In this document: positions 1 through 5,911 of the stretch, piece after piece
Position numbering within the stretch: the stretch's first letter is position 1
Layout: every line of letters starts with the position of its first letter
From: Nostoc sp. CHAB 5834
GTDB taxonomy: Bacteria > Cyanobacteriota > Cyanobacteriia > Cyanobacteriales > Nostocaceae
Length of the DNA: 9,541 nucleotides
Assembly (NCBI GenBank): GCA_020829485.1
Contig: JAIVFU010000197.1
Coordinates: forward strand, 1-9,541
Direction: 5' to 3'
Position numbers and translations under genes: made by a program
Notes under the pieces: generated by a model
Told to the model about the DNA's origin: nothing
What the model saw: the letters and a program-made list of their open reading frames with translations, nothing else
Databases searched by the model: none

Positions 1-136
1 TTTTTATTTCTGGTTTTTGCATTTGTTCTTTGTATTCTAAAAATATGTTAGCAAAACTTGAACAATCGGATTGATTTCCAGATGCAGATTTTAAAAATAT
101 TGGTATATCTCCATCAGATGATGATATAAGGAACCA
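1..136 (-). pseudogene. IS1634-type transposase fragment, cut by the window edge
   Basis: Read on the minus strand, an uninterrupted frame runs off the left end. It contains ISSSDGDIPIFLKSASGNQSD followed by a Phe-rich segment ending near EYKEQMQKP. The DGD(I/V)P(I/L)FL...GNxSD pattern matches my recollection of the middle of IS1634-family (IS4-like DDE) transposases, where GNxSD lies in the catalytic core. In the N-terminal direction the similarity fades near 136 and a TAG stop lies in frame at 182-184. The N-terminal half, with the first catalytic Asp, is therefore missing. The piece is a decayed or truncated insertion-sequence remnant; whether the C-terminus is intact lies outside the window. 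The frame and stop are directly seen; the family assignment rests on motif memory and is moderate. Confidence 0.6.
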
Positions 137-152
137 GCGCTGGCTAAATGAA

Positions 153-183
153 AGCGAACGCTTCCACCACAGAAACGTTCGCT
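153..183. repeat. Inverted repeat, 8-bp arms with 15-nt spacer
   Basis: AGCGAACG (153-160) pairs perfectly with CGTTCGCT (176-183) across a 15-nt spacer. It sits between the transposase remnant and the first gene. The 7-bp core arms and spacer have exactly the geometry of the repeat at 371-399. It could be a protein-binding site or an RNA hairpin; nothing decides between these. Confidence 0.5.
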
Positions 184-435
184 AATTTAAAGATGGAAGT
201 TTTTGCTAAAGCATCAAATATCACCAATAACATTAAAAGCTTCTCTTTCACGTAGTCAAGCAACTACCAAACTTCTGACATGATCCGTTACAAAGATGAC
301 TGCTCTAGCAAATAATACACATCTCAAGAAAGTGTTGTAACTTCAAGGTTTCTAACAATCAAAATAAAAAGCGATTGCCGCTAAATAAGTAACAATCGCC
401 ACACAAAGATACTCCTTACTTTCAGGATAACGGAT
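184..435. other. Gene-free leader upstream of the replication module
   Basis: No coding region is convincing here on either strand; the longest plus-strand ATG frame (from 193) is only 20 codons. Besides the hairpins listed separately, a 16-bp dyad GTAGT-6 nt-ACTAC lies at 252-267 and looks like a small operator. I see no clear -35/-10 pair, although the promoter of the downstream five-gene run should lie here. Confidence 0.5.
371..399. promoter_or_regulatory. Inverted repeat just upstream of the first gene, possible operator
   Basis: GCGATTG (371-377) and CAATCGC (393-399) form a perfect dyad with a 15-nt AT-rich spacer, ending 36 nt before the first start codon. The total of 29 bp, and arms beginning GCGA, match the repeat at 154-182. 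Arms set about two helical turns apart suit a dimeric regulator. A weak transcript hairpin is the alternative. Function is inferred from position only. Confidence 0.4.
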
Positions 436-639
436 ATGAAAGTCATTGTTACATTAGTTGAAAAAATCACATCAGAAGCTCACATTGATATTCCCAATGG
501 GTTATCAAAAGCAGCAATTAAACAGCATATAACAGACCGTTATAACAGTGGAGAAATGCAAACAGATTTGAATATTTTCCACGTTGATTTTGAATCAATC
601 AGCGCCAAAATTGTAAAACAAACGGGAGAAAGTTTATGA
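436..639 (+). CDS. Small conserved-looking protein of unknown function (67 aa)
   Basis: I do not recognise this protein. It is 67 residues long, has no Cys and no membrane segment, and shows an alternating beta-alpha-beta-like pattern: a hydrophobic N-terminal strand (VIVTLVE), a helix around residues 24-36, and a C-terminal strand around residues 46-60. The start is supported by AGGA at 424-427, 8 nt before the ATG. Its stop overlaps the methyltransferase start (ATGA, 636-639), so the two are probably translated together. As the first gene of the run it might be a small regulator or a partner of the methyltransferase, but nothing in the sequence shows this. Confidence 0.7.
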   Translation: MKVIVTLVEKITSEAHIDIPNGLSKAAIKQHITDRYNSGEMQTDLNIFHVDFESISAKIVKQTGESL

Positions 640-1337
640 CTGTTGCACAACTGCTGACACCACAACCGTACTCTCCTAAATCTACAGGAAAAACTGTTGG
701 TAGGCATCCATTGAACTTTTACGAGTCTCCTTCATGGTTTACTACGGAATTACTACGCCATGTGAAATTGTCTGGTGTCATTGGTGAGCCTTGTGTGGGG
801 ATGGGAGCAATCGCTTCTTTGTTGAATGTGTGGCCCTACACCAAGCAAATGTGGACGAACGATATTGATCTACATAAATCGGCTGATTACCATTTGGATG
901 CAACATTATCCGAGTCATGGGCTAAGTTTCCCGATTGCGACTGGATTTGTACTAACCCACCATACGCAGAATTCGCTGCACCAATCATCAAAAATGCCTA
1001 CCAGAAAGCTCGTGTAGGTGTGGCTGCATTCTTGTTGACCAGCTTTCTCGAACCCTGTGATGATCGGGCAGATTTCTTACAGCAGCACCCGCCGTCGCTT
1101 GTACTAGTTTTGCCCCGCTTCTGTTTTCGTAAGGATAAACGGGGTACTCGTTGGGCTACCGATAACGTTACCATCTCGTGCTTTGTGTGGGACAAACGCG
1201 CAACAGGACAGCAAATTATTATTCGTCCCAAGTCGGCGATCGCTGGGTTTTACAAAAATCCAGAACAGGCTATTTCACAAGAACGGGCAGAAGAAATTGT
1301 TCGGGCGATTGCCAAACGAGAATTATGCAACAACTAA
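636..1337 (+). CDS. Solitary N6-adenine-type DNA methyltransferase
   Basis: This is a class I SAM-dependent methyltransferase of 233 aa. Residues 28-40 (FYESPSWFTTELL) match the YxTPxW-type N-terminal segment of phage-like DNA adenine methylases. Motif I is GEPCVGMGA (50-58), an acidic TNDID follows at 74-78, and the catalytic motif IV is NPPY (107-110). The (N/D)PP(Y/F) signature indicates amino-group methylation, most often N6-adenine. No long target-recognition domain is obvious and no restriction endonuclease gene is next to it, so it fits a solitary methylase of a phage or plasmid, used for self-protection or regulation. The recognition site cannot be predicted. The start overlaps the previous gene by 4 bp and has GGGAGAA at 624-630. 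Its 3' end overlaps the dioxygenase gene by 13 bp. An RNA or protein substrate is less likely but not excluded. Confidence 0.82.
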   Translation: MTVAQLLTPQPYSPKSTGKTVGRHPLNFYESPSWFTTELLRHVKLSGVIGEPCVGMGAIASLLNVWPYTKQMWTNDIDLHKSADYHLDATLSESWAKFPDCDWICTNPPYAEFAAPIIKNAYQKARVGVAAFLLTSFLEPCDDRADFLQQHPPSLVLVLPRFCFRKDKRGTRWATDNVTISCFVWDKRATGQQIIIRPKSAIAGFYKNPEQAISQERAEEIVRAIAKRELCNN

Positions 1338-1924
1338 CTTTATTTCCCGAATCTGCTCCTATTTTACCAATCAGTTATTATCCAGACTTCCTCACCAAGC
1401 TGGAAGCCGACGAACTCTACCAACATTGCCAAGGATTGCAATGGCAGCAAAACACAATCAGAATGCTGGGTAAAACGATGCCTGTTCCGCGCTTAGAGTG
1501 TATTTATGGCGATGAAGGTTGTGATTACCTCTACTCCAAGAGCGTACTACTTAAACCACTACCTTGGACTTCATCGCTAGCCCAACTGCGAGATAGGATT
1601 ACTGCTGCTACTGGCTACAGCTTCCGCATTGTCATCGGCAATCAGTACAGGAGTGGACAAGACAGTATTGGCTGGCACAACGACAGTGAAGTTTCGATGG
1701 GATTTAACCCAGCGATTGCTTCCATAAGCCTAGGTTCAGTGAGGAAATTCCAAATTAAGCCCATCGGGGGCAAGCCTACTGACTTTTGGCTGGAGCATGG
1801 GAGTCTGCTGGTGATGGTTCCGGGTTGTCAGAGTACTCATCTGCATCAAGTCCCGAAGACTAATAAGGTCGTTAGTACACGGATTAATCTAACTTTTCGA
1901 CCGCATATTGGGGCTAAAAGATGA
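1325..1924 (+). CDS. AlkB-family 2-oxoglutarate/Fe(II) dioxygenase (ALKBH2/3-like)
   Basis: The protein (199 aa) contains the complete AlkB active site. NQYRSGQDSIGWHND carries the iron ligands H118 and D120, the third ligand is H174 in THLHQVPK, and R186 and R192 in STRINLTFR bind 2-oxoglutarate with the 6-residue spacing usual in the family. PAIASISLGSVRKF (129-142) is the characteristic core strand. AlkB enzymes oxidatively remove methyl groups such as 1-methyladenine and 3-methylcytosine from nucleic acids. The overall pattern is closest to the ALKBH2/3 branch, which acts on DNA. The frame is open from 1178, but I chose the ATG at 1325: MQQLTLFPES is a typical start for this group, and the longer form would overlap the methyltransferase by 160 bp. 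The 13-bp overlap and only a weak GAG (1318-1320) suggest translation coupled to the methyltransferase. Confidence 0.92.
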   Translation: MQQLTLFPESAPILPISYYPDFLTKLEADELYQHCQGLQWQQNTIRMLGKTMPVPRLECIYGDEGCDYLYSKSVLLKPLPWTSSLAQLRDRITAATGYSFRIVIGNQYRSGQDSIGWHNDSEVSMGFNPAIASISLGSVRKFQIKPIGGKPTDFWLEHGSLLVMVPGCQSTHLHQVPKTNKVVSTRINLTFRPHIGAKR

Positions 1925-1950
1925 CCTCAAGTTATCGCTATTTCTGAGGT
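1924..1950. repeat. Inverted repeat in the gap before the initiator gene
   Basis: ACCTCA (1924-1929) and TGAGGT (1945-1950) form a perfect 6-bp dyad around a 15-nt spacer, immediately after the dioxygenase stop. The 62-nt gap is the only real break in the five-gene run, so this could be an operator or weak attenuator for the replication genes. No U-tract follows, so it is not an intrinsic terminator. Confidence 0.4.
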
Positions 1951-1986
1951 TTATATCCAAGATTATTAATATTTAAGGAAGATTTT

Positions 1987-3309
1987 ATGGGATTTCGTAA
2001 TGGTAAACCCTCTAAACAGTTTACAGCAATTCCCAACAGTTTAATTCGTGATCACAACGTTACTGATTCAACATTTAGGTTAATTTCTTGGGTAGCTTCT
2101 CACGATGAAAACTTTGATATTAATTTTACGGTAATCGAAAAACATTTGGGATACAAACGAGACAAAATCCGTAATGCTATCAAAAACGCTGAACAAAATG
2201 ACTATTTAGTGAGAGTTCAAGAGAACAATCCGAACAATGGTAAGTTTGACTGGCAATATTACATTTTTACCAGCAAAGAAGACACAAAGTTATTTCGAGA
2301 AAATCATTCATCCATAGGTAAGTCGTCCATAGGTGGGTCATCCATAGGTGGGTCGTCCATAGGTGGGTTATCCATAAGTGGGTCATCCACCCCTCATATA
2401 GAAAAACAATTAGAAGAAAATAAATTAGAAGAAAAACACATACAAAAAGCACCCTCAACTCAGAACGCATTTCCCACCCCAGAATCGTGTGTGTGTGAAA
2501 CTGAACAGACTGAGTTGACTGAGCAACCAAGACAACCAGAACTTGAAGAACCAACCCCACAACAATCCGCTTTGTTGTTAAAAAATTCCGAGTCTTCGCA
2601 ACAAACCGATAACCCCTCAAGAGGATCAACTATTGCGGCGGGGTCGTTCGAGAAATCCGAACAAGCGAATAAGCCGCAGCTAACCTGTCCCTACAAGACA
2701 GCCCAGAACGTGAAAGAACTGATTGATGCGTGGATCACAGACCCGACTGCTTTTGCTGATGATTTTGTGCCACTGGTTGTCAGAGAAAAAATCAAGTGGA
2801 ATCGCTGGGTTTTACCTTGGCACAGTGGAGAGCGAAAGCTAAATAACTTGTACCAGAACTTCAACCCGATAGTCGTGGACTTCCTGGCTGCTGAATTAGC
2901 CACTAAGTCGAAACGCTCGGCACAACTCGAAATTACTCATGCGATCGCAGTAATGAACACCTGGGAAAAAACCAAAGGTGGGTGGACGAACCTAATGCAG
3001 CGCTATCAGCAAGCATTGCAAACAGAAAAACAGCCCTTACCTCAACAGCACACTGCTTTGGCTCACAGAGTAAAAAACACCACTAACAGTTCGCTCGAAG
3101 ATGCTTTGGCACAAGACCATAAGCGCCGTCAGCAAGAGCAATCCATTCGGGTTCCATCCAATGACTATCAACACAGCCCACAAATGCTGGAGCTAAAAGC
3201 AAAACTTCAAGCCGCAGCCAACACTCCGAAAGTTCCGAGCAATTCCCGATCCTCAGCAGTTGATCTACGAGAAGTTGAAACTCAGTTAAAATTAGCACTA
3301 AGAGCATGA
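1987..3309 (+). CDS. Winged-helix replication initiator (lambda O / replisome-organizer type)
   Basis: Probably the origin-binding protein of this element (440 aa). Residues 10-95 follow the helix-turn-helix pattern of phage replisome organizers: FTAIPNSLIRD, then helices, a recognition segment (VIEKHLGYKRDKIRNAIKNAE), and a beta wing ending WQYYIF. A low-complexity linker follows: five Ser-Ser-Ile-Gly-Gly type pentapeptides (108-132), a charged helix (138-153), and a Gln/Pro/Glu-rich stretch to about 230. A second conserved-looking domain (234-345) has many Trp and aromatic residues (WNRWVLPWH, MNTWEKTKGGW). A Gln-rich tail ends in an amphipathic helix and may contact the helicase. The ATG has AAGGAAG at 1975-1981, ideally spaced. 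Its stop overlaps the DnaB-type helicase start (ATGA, 3306-3309), the classic initiator-helicase pairing. The initiator role is inferred from fold and context; a transcription regulator is the alternative. Confidence 0.75.
   Translation: MGFRNGKPSKQFTAIPNSLIRDHNVTDSTFRLISWVASHDENFDINFTVIEKHLGYKRDKIRNAIKNAEQNDYLVRVQENNPNNGKFDWQYYIFTSKEDTKLFRENHSSIGKSSIGGSSIGGSSIGGLSISGSSTPHIEKQLEENKLEEKHIQKAPSTQNAFPTPESCVCETEQTELTEQPRQPELEEPTPQQSALLLKNSESSQQTDNPSRGSTIAAGSFEKSEQANKPQLTCPYKTAQNVKELIDAWITDPTAFADDFVPLVVREKIKWNRWVLPWHSGERKLNNLYQNFNPIVVDFLAAELATKSKRSAQLEITHAIAVMNTWEKTKGGWTNLMQRYQQALQTEKQPLPQQHTALAHRVKNTTNSSLEDALAQDHKRRQQEQSIRVPSNDYQHSPQMLELKAKLQAAANTPKVPSNSRSSAVDLREVETQLKLALRA
2308..2391 (+). repeat. 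Five tandem 15-bp iterons plus a partial sixth
   Basis: Units start at 2308, 2323, 2338, 2353 and 2368, with a partial copy at 2383-2391. The consensus is TC(A/G)TCCATAGGTGGG. Copies 2-4 differ at a single position (A/G at base 3); copy 1 ends GTAAG and copy 5 reads TTATCCATAAGTGGG. All are in frame with the initiator gene and encode the SSIGG pentapeptides. The TTATCCATA at 2368-2376 is one base from the E. coli DnaA box TTATCCACA. Confidence 0.9.
2408..2435 (+). repeat. Two identical AT-rich 13-mers, 15-bp period
   Basis: AATTAGAAGAAAA occurs at 2408-2420 and again at 2423-2435. The 15-bp period is the same as that of the iterons 17 bp upstream. It encodes the repeated peptide LEE(N/K) in the charged linker helix. 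Purine is almost entirely on the plus strand, and the 13-mers would melt easily, as expected for an unwinding element. Confidence 0.8.
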
Positions 3310-4661
3310 CTCAGTATAGCAATCAAGACAACGTAGTTTCTTTCCATCCTGACAGGTCACTTGACAACTTGCCTCCACAAAATATCGAAGCTGAAGAAGC
3401 GATTTTGGGCGGGATTATGCTTGACCCAGAAGCAATGACTAGAGTCAGCGATCGCCTAGTAGTGGAAGCTTTTTACATCAGCGCCCACTCATATATCTAT
3501 CAAGCCGCAGCCCAACTTCATGCTACATACCAACCCACAGATTTACTAAGCGTCACCGCATGGTTGGCTGACCACAATTTGCTCAATCGCATTGGTGGCA
3601 GGAATAAGTTAGCAACTTTGGTAGACCGCACTGTGTCCGCCGTCAACATTGATGCTTTGGCTGATCTGGTAATGGAGAAATACCGACGGCGACAGCTAAT
3701 CAAAGTGGGCAATGAAATTGTCCAACTCGGTTACGAGACGCAAACTGAACTGCCACTTGTCCTTGGGCAAGCTGAAGCGAAAGTTTTTGGCGTTACCCAA
3801 AATCAAAGCGATGAACGCTGCAAGGTTTTCTCAGCACAAGACATGGGCATTGAACTTTTTCAAAAGCTGGAGATGGGGAACATGGCAGGCAACAGAATTG
3901 GTTGGTACGACCTCGAAAACATCACCGGGGGGATTTATCCAAGCAGCTTGGTAGTGGTGGCTGCTGAATCCCACATGGGCAAAACTCACTTCATGATTTC
4001 TTATGCTTACGAAATCATGACCAAACTTGGCTTACCTGTTCTATATGTAACTCCAGAAATGGACAAGAATCAACTCAATGCCCGAATGCTAGCCCGAATC
4101 ACAGGCGTAGACGCTTCTATGATTCAAACCAATACTCAATGCTACTGGGAGCAAATAGCACAGGGTATAGGACAGATGGTGGAGTTGCCTTGGAAGGTCT
4201 ACGAGCATTCTTCTCCTACAACCACCATGATTGCAAGTGCTGTGCGCCGTGCTATTGCCGAATTTGATGGTTCTATTGGGGCTGTGTTTATTGATTACTT
4301 GCAACAGATTCCTCTGGAGTCCGGCGGGAACATGGCCTTTGAAGTTGGCAAGATTACCCGTCAGATTCGGGATATTGCCAAGTCTCATAAAATCCCTGTT
4401 TTCTTGGGCTGTCAAATCAATCGAGGGAATCAAACAACGGCTGATAAACGCCCCAATCGTCATCTGTTACGTAATTCTGGTGAAATCTTTGAGGTTTGTG
4501 ACCAGTTAATCATGCTTTACCGCGATGCTGTTTATACAAAAGACCCAAGCGATCGCACTATCGAGTTGATTGTTGAGAAAAACAGGCTTTACGGTAAGCT
4601 CGGCACTGCGACCATGTTGTGCGATTTATCCACGTCGAAGTTTTTGAACTTGGCGAGGTGA
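3306..4661 (+). CDS. Replicative DNA helicase, DnaB family
   Basis: The protein (451 aa) has the normal DnaB length and two-domain form. The N-terminal domain (about 20-165) begins with LPPQNIEAEEAILGGIMLD, the standard DnaB opening. The RecA-like domain has Walker A AAESHMGKTH (219-228; K226, T227), a catalytic-type Glu in TPEMD (E251), Walker B VFIDYLQQI (D330), the GCQINRG segment (368-374) and DKRPNRHLLRNSGEI. The arginine-finger region is EKNRLYGKLG (R427). It should form a hexameric ring that unwinds DNA at the fork. Walker A is unusual in its first half: most DnaB proteins have RPSMGKT, here ESHMGKT, but the catalytic GKT is intact. No intein is present. The ATGA overlap with the initiator gene suggests coupled, balanced synthesis. 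No separate helicase loader is seen, so the initiator may recruit it directly. It is probably the element's own helicase, not the host's. Confidence 0.93.
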   Translation: MTQYSNQDNVVSFHPDRSLDNLPPQNIEAEEAILGGIMLDPEAMTRVSDRLVVEAFYISAHSYIYQAAAQLHATYQPTDLLSVTAWLADHNLLNRIGGRNKLATLVDRTVSAVNIDALADLVMEKYRRRQLIKVGNEIVQLGYETQTELPLVLGQAEAKVFGVTQNQSDERCKVFSAQDMGIELFQKLEMGNMAGNRIGWYDLENITGGIYPSSLVVVAAESHMGKTHFMISYAYEIMTKLGLPVLYVTPEMDKNQLNARMLARITGVDASMIQTNTQCYWEQIAQGIGQMVELPWKVYEHSSPTTTMIASAVRRAIAEFDGSIGAVFIDYLQQIPLESGGNMAFEVGKITRQIRDIAKSHKIPVFLGCQINRGNQTTADKRPNRHLLRNSGEIFEVCDQLIMLYRDAVYTKDPSDRTIELIVEKNRLYGKLGTATMLCDLSTSKFLNLAR

Positions 4662-4676
4662 AGGCGATGGAGTTAA

Positions 4677-5081
4677 TTAATTGGGTGTACTGCTGCCGCC
4701 GTTGCGATCGCGTAAATATTCCCAAATTCGGCGGATTTCTTCTTGAAAAGCTTGACGGTCGCGCTCTGCTTGAAGCAAGGAAGCAAGCAAAACTTCTCGA
4801 TCGCGGTCAGCTTGAATTTCAGTTTCCCTTATGGTTTGACGATCACGTTCAGCATCTCTTTGAGCAGCGCGTAATCCTTCCTGATGGAGGCGTGCAATGT
4901 CAGCCAGTTCCCTAATGGTACGCTCTAACCTAGCAATCGTTTGGGAATTTCCCCGTGTTTCCCGCCTGTTAGCATTTTGTACTGTCCTTAACAAATCCAG
5001 TTCGTCACCTATCTCTTCTAAACGAGTATCAATATTATCAAACCTTGCACTGATATCTTCCGGTGGAAAAGCGTTTGTCAT
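4677..5081 (-). CDS. Coiled-coil protein of unknown function
   Basis: This 134-aa protein is almost wholly alpha-helical and very rich in Arg, Glu, Asp, Gln and Leu, with no membrane segment or catalytic motif. Heptad-like spacing runs from FDNIDTRLEEIGDELDLLR (residues 14-32) to near residue 122, so a long coiled coil is likely. Similar small coiled-coil proteins are common in cyanobacteria and remain uncharacterised. It has the best ribosome-binding site in the window, AGGAGGG (5085-5091 on the minus strand). It converges with the helicase gene, leaving only 15 bp between the stops with no visible terminator, and diverges from the next gene across 51 bp. Plus-strand frames over the same bases show none of this signal. 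A structural or regulatory role is possible but unproven. Confidence 0.8.
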   Translation of the reverse strand: MTNAFPPEDISARFDNIDTRLEEIGDELDLLRTVQNANRRETRGNSQTIARLERTIRELADIARLHQEGLRAAQRDAERDRQTIRETEIQADRDREVLLASLLQAERDRQAFQEEIRRIWEYLRDRNGGSSTPN

Positions 5082-5132
5082 AATCCCTCCTTTCTCTTTC
5101 TATTCTCGCAGAAACTCACAATTACAGACTTT

Positions 5133-5513
5133 ATGAGTACAACTATCCAACAACTCTTCCATAAATGGGCAGTTCTTGCCCCTGATGAATGTTTATCTAC
5201 TGAGCGCAATTACAAGTTCAAGCTCCGAATTTTACCAGATGTTGAAAGGTGCAACTCTCTTACTGCTAGTCGCCAAATTATTACTGACAACTTAGAAACA
5301 CATTTAGCCAATCGACGTGATCTTACAATTCAATTGTTGAATTTTGTGTTACTAACGATTATTTATCACTGTGCGGCTCGACAGTCCAGTATCAGCTTCA
5401 GCTTTACAGAACTTGGGACTATCGCCACAATCTGCAACGGACTGCGTTCACAGCCACATCCACATCCAGCGATCGCGGCATTAGACGCATATATTCAATT
5501 GCTGGAGTTTTAG
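5133..5513 (+). CDS. Hypothetical protein (126 aa)
   Basis: I do not recognise a family. The protein is mostly predictable as helix, with a hydrophobic stretch at about 64-81 (LTIQLLNFVLLTIIYHCA) that could be one membrane helix or a buried core helix. It has a short His/Pro segment (HPHP, about 108-111) and a helical end (AIAALDAYIQLLEF). No Shine-Dalgarno sequence is visible before the ATG, so the start is less certain. It leads a tight group, with only 5 nt to the ASCH gene, and diverges from the coiled-coil gene, so its promoter should lie at 5082-5132. Coding is supported by the long open frame, the HIP1 site within it and the close packing. Confidence 0.6.
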   Translation: MSTTIQQLFHKWAVLAPDECLSTERNYKFKLRILPDVERCNSLTASRQIITDNLETHLANRRDLTIQLLNFVLLTIIYHCAARQSSISFSFTELGTIATICNGLRSQPHPHPAIAALDAYIQLLEF

Positions 5514-5518
5514 AACCC

Positions 5519-5911
5519 ATGAAAGCGCTATCTGTTCGTCAGCCTTGGGCATGGGCAATCATTTTTGCTCTCAAAAATGTTGAAAACCGTGGTTGGCCCA
5601 TTCATTATCGCGGCGACATTCTGATTCATGCAGCCAAGACTTGTACCAAGAAAGAGTACCAGCTAGCGAGAGAATTTTGCCAAGGGATGGGGGTAGAAAT
5701 TCCAGAGTTAATCTCTCTCCGTCGCGGTCAAGTTATTGGCATTGTCACAATAGTTGACTGCCGATTCTCACAAGTTGCTTCTGGCTGGGGAATGCCTGGG
5801 CAATATCATTGGAAGCTGGAGAATCCACGCGAGATTACACCGATTCCTTACATTGGGCGGTTGGGAATTTTTGAAGTACCGGATGATTTGGTCATGGAGG
5901 TGGCTGCATGA
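5519..5911 (+). CDS. ASCH-domain (PUA-like) protein
   Basis: At 130 aa the protein is essentially a single ASCH domain. The opening ALSVRQPWAWAII (3-15), VENRGWPIHYRGDILIHA (21-38) and the strand GQVIGIVTIVDC (70-81) are the hallmark segments of this PUA-related beta-barrel fold. ASCH domains bind RNA or modified nucleosides; one characterised relative, E. coli YqfB, hydrolyses N4-acetylcytidine. They are frequent in phages and mobile elements. Which activity applies here cannot be told from sequence. GGAG at 5504-5507 lies 11 nt before the ATG, inside the end of the previous gene. The stop overlaps the next start (ATGA), so the genes at 5133-6228 probably form one transcript. Next to a methyltransferase and a demethylase-type enzyme, a nucleic-acid modification role is attractive but unproven. 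Confidence 0.88.
   Translation: MKALSVRQPWAWAIIFALKNVENRGWPIHYRGDILIHAAKTCTKKEYQLAREFCQGMGVEIPELISLRRGQVIGIVTIVDCRFSQVASGWGMPGQYHWKLENPREITPIPYIGRLGIFEVPDDLVMEVAA

Larger units (their letters stand above)
2308..2445 (+). other. Probable replication origin inside the initiator gene
   Basis: The iteron array is followed at once by an A+T-rich block: 41 of the 50 bases at 2396-2445 are A or T. That block has two identical 13-mers (2408-2420 and 2423-2435). Together this is the iteron plus DNA-unwinding-element layout of theta-type origins. It lies between the DNA-binding and C-terminal parts of the initiator gene and upstream of a helicase gene. Phage lambda places its ori in the O gene in the same way, and several Gram-positive phages put theirs in the replisome organizer gene. 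This is inference from layout; the repeats could instead simply encode a flexible linker. Confidence 0.6.

Noticed and set aside
193..255. 20-codon open frame in the leader
   Set aside because: Too short, no good ribosome-binding site and no recognisable peptide.
1178..1324. Longer open frame upstream of the dioxygenase start
   Set aside because: It would overlap the methyltransferase by 160 bp and adds 49 residues with no AlkB resemblance; the ATG at 1325 gives a normal-length protein.
2308..2391. Tandem repeats read as a CRISPR array
   Set aside because: Units are 15 bp with no unique spacers and lie in frame within a gene.
2267..2629. 120-aa minus-strand open frame opposite the iterons
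   Set aside because: It is the reverse reading of low-complexity repeats and gives Thr-His-Leu-Trp repeats; a shadow of the initiator gene.
4619..5136. Plus-strand open frames between the helicase and the 126-aa gene
   Set aside because: They lie opposite the coiled-coil gene, whose ribosome-binding site and composition are far better; they lack convincing starts.
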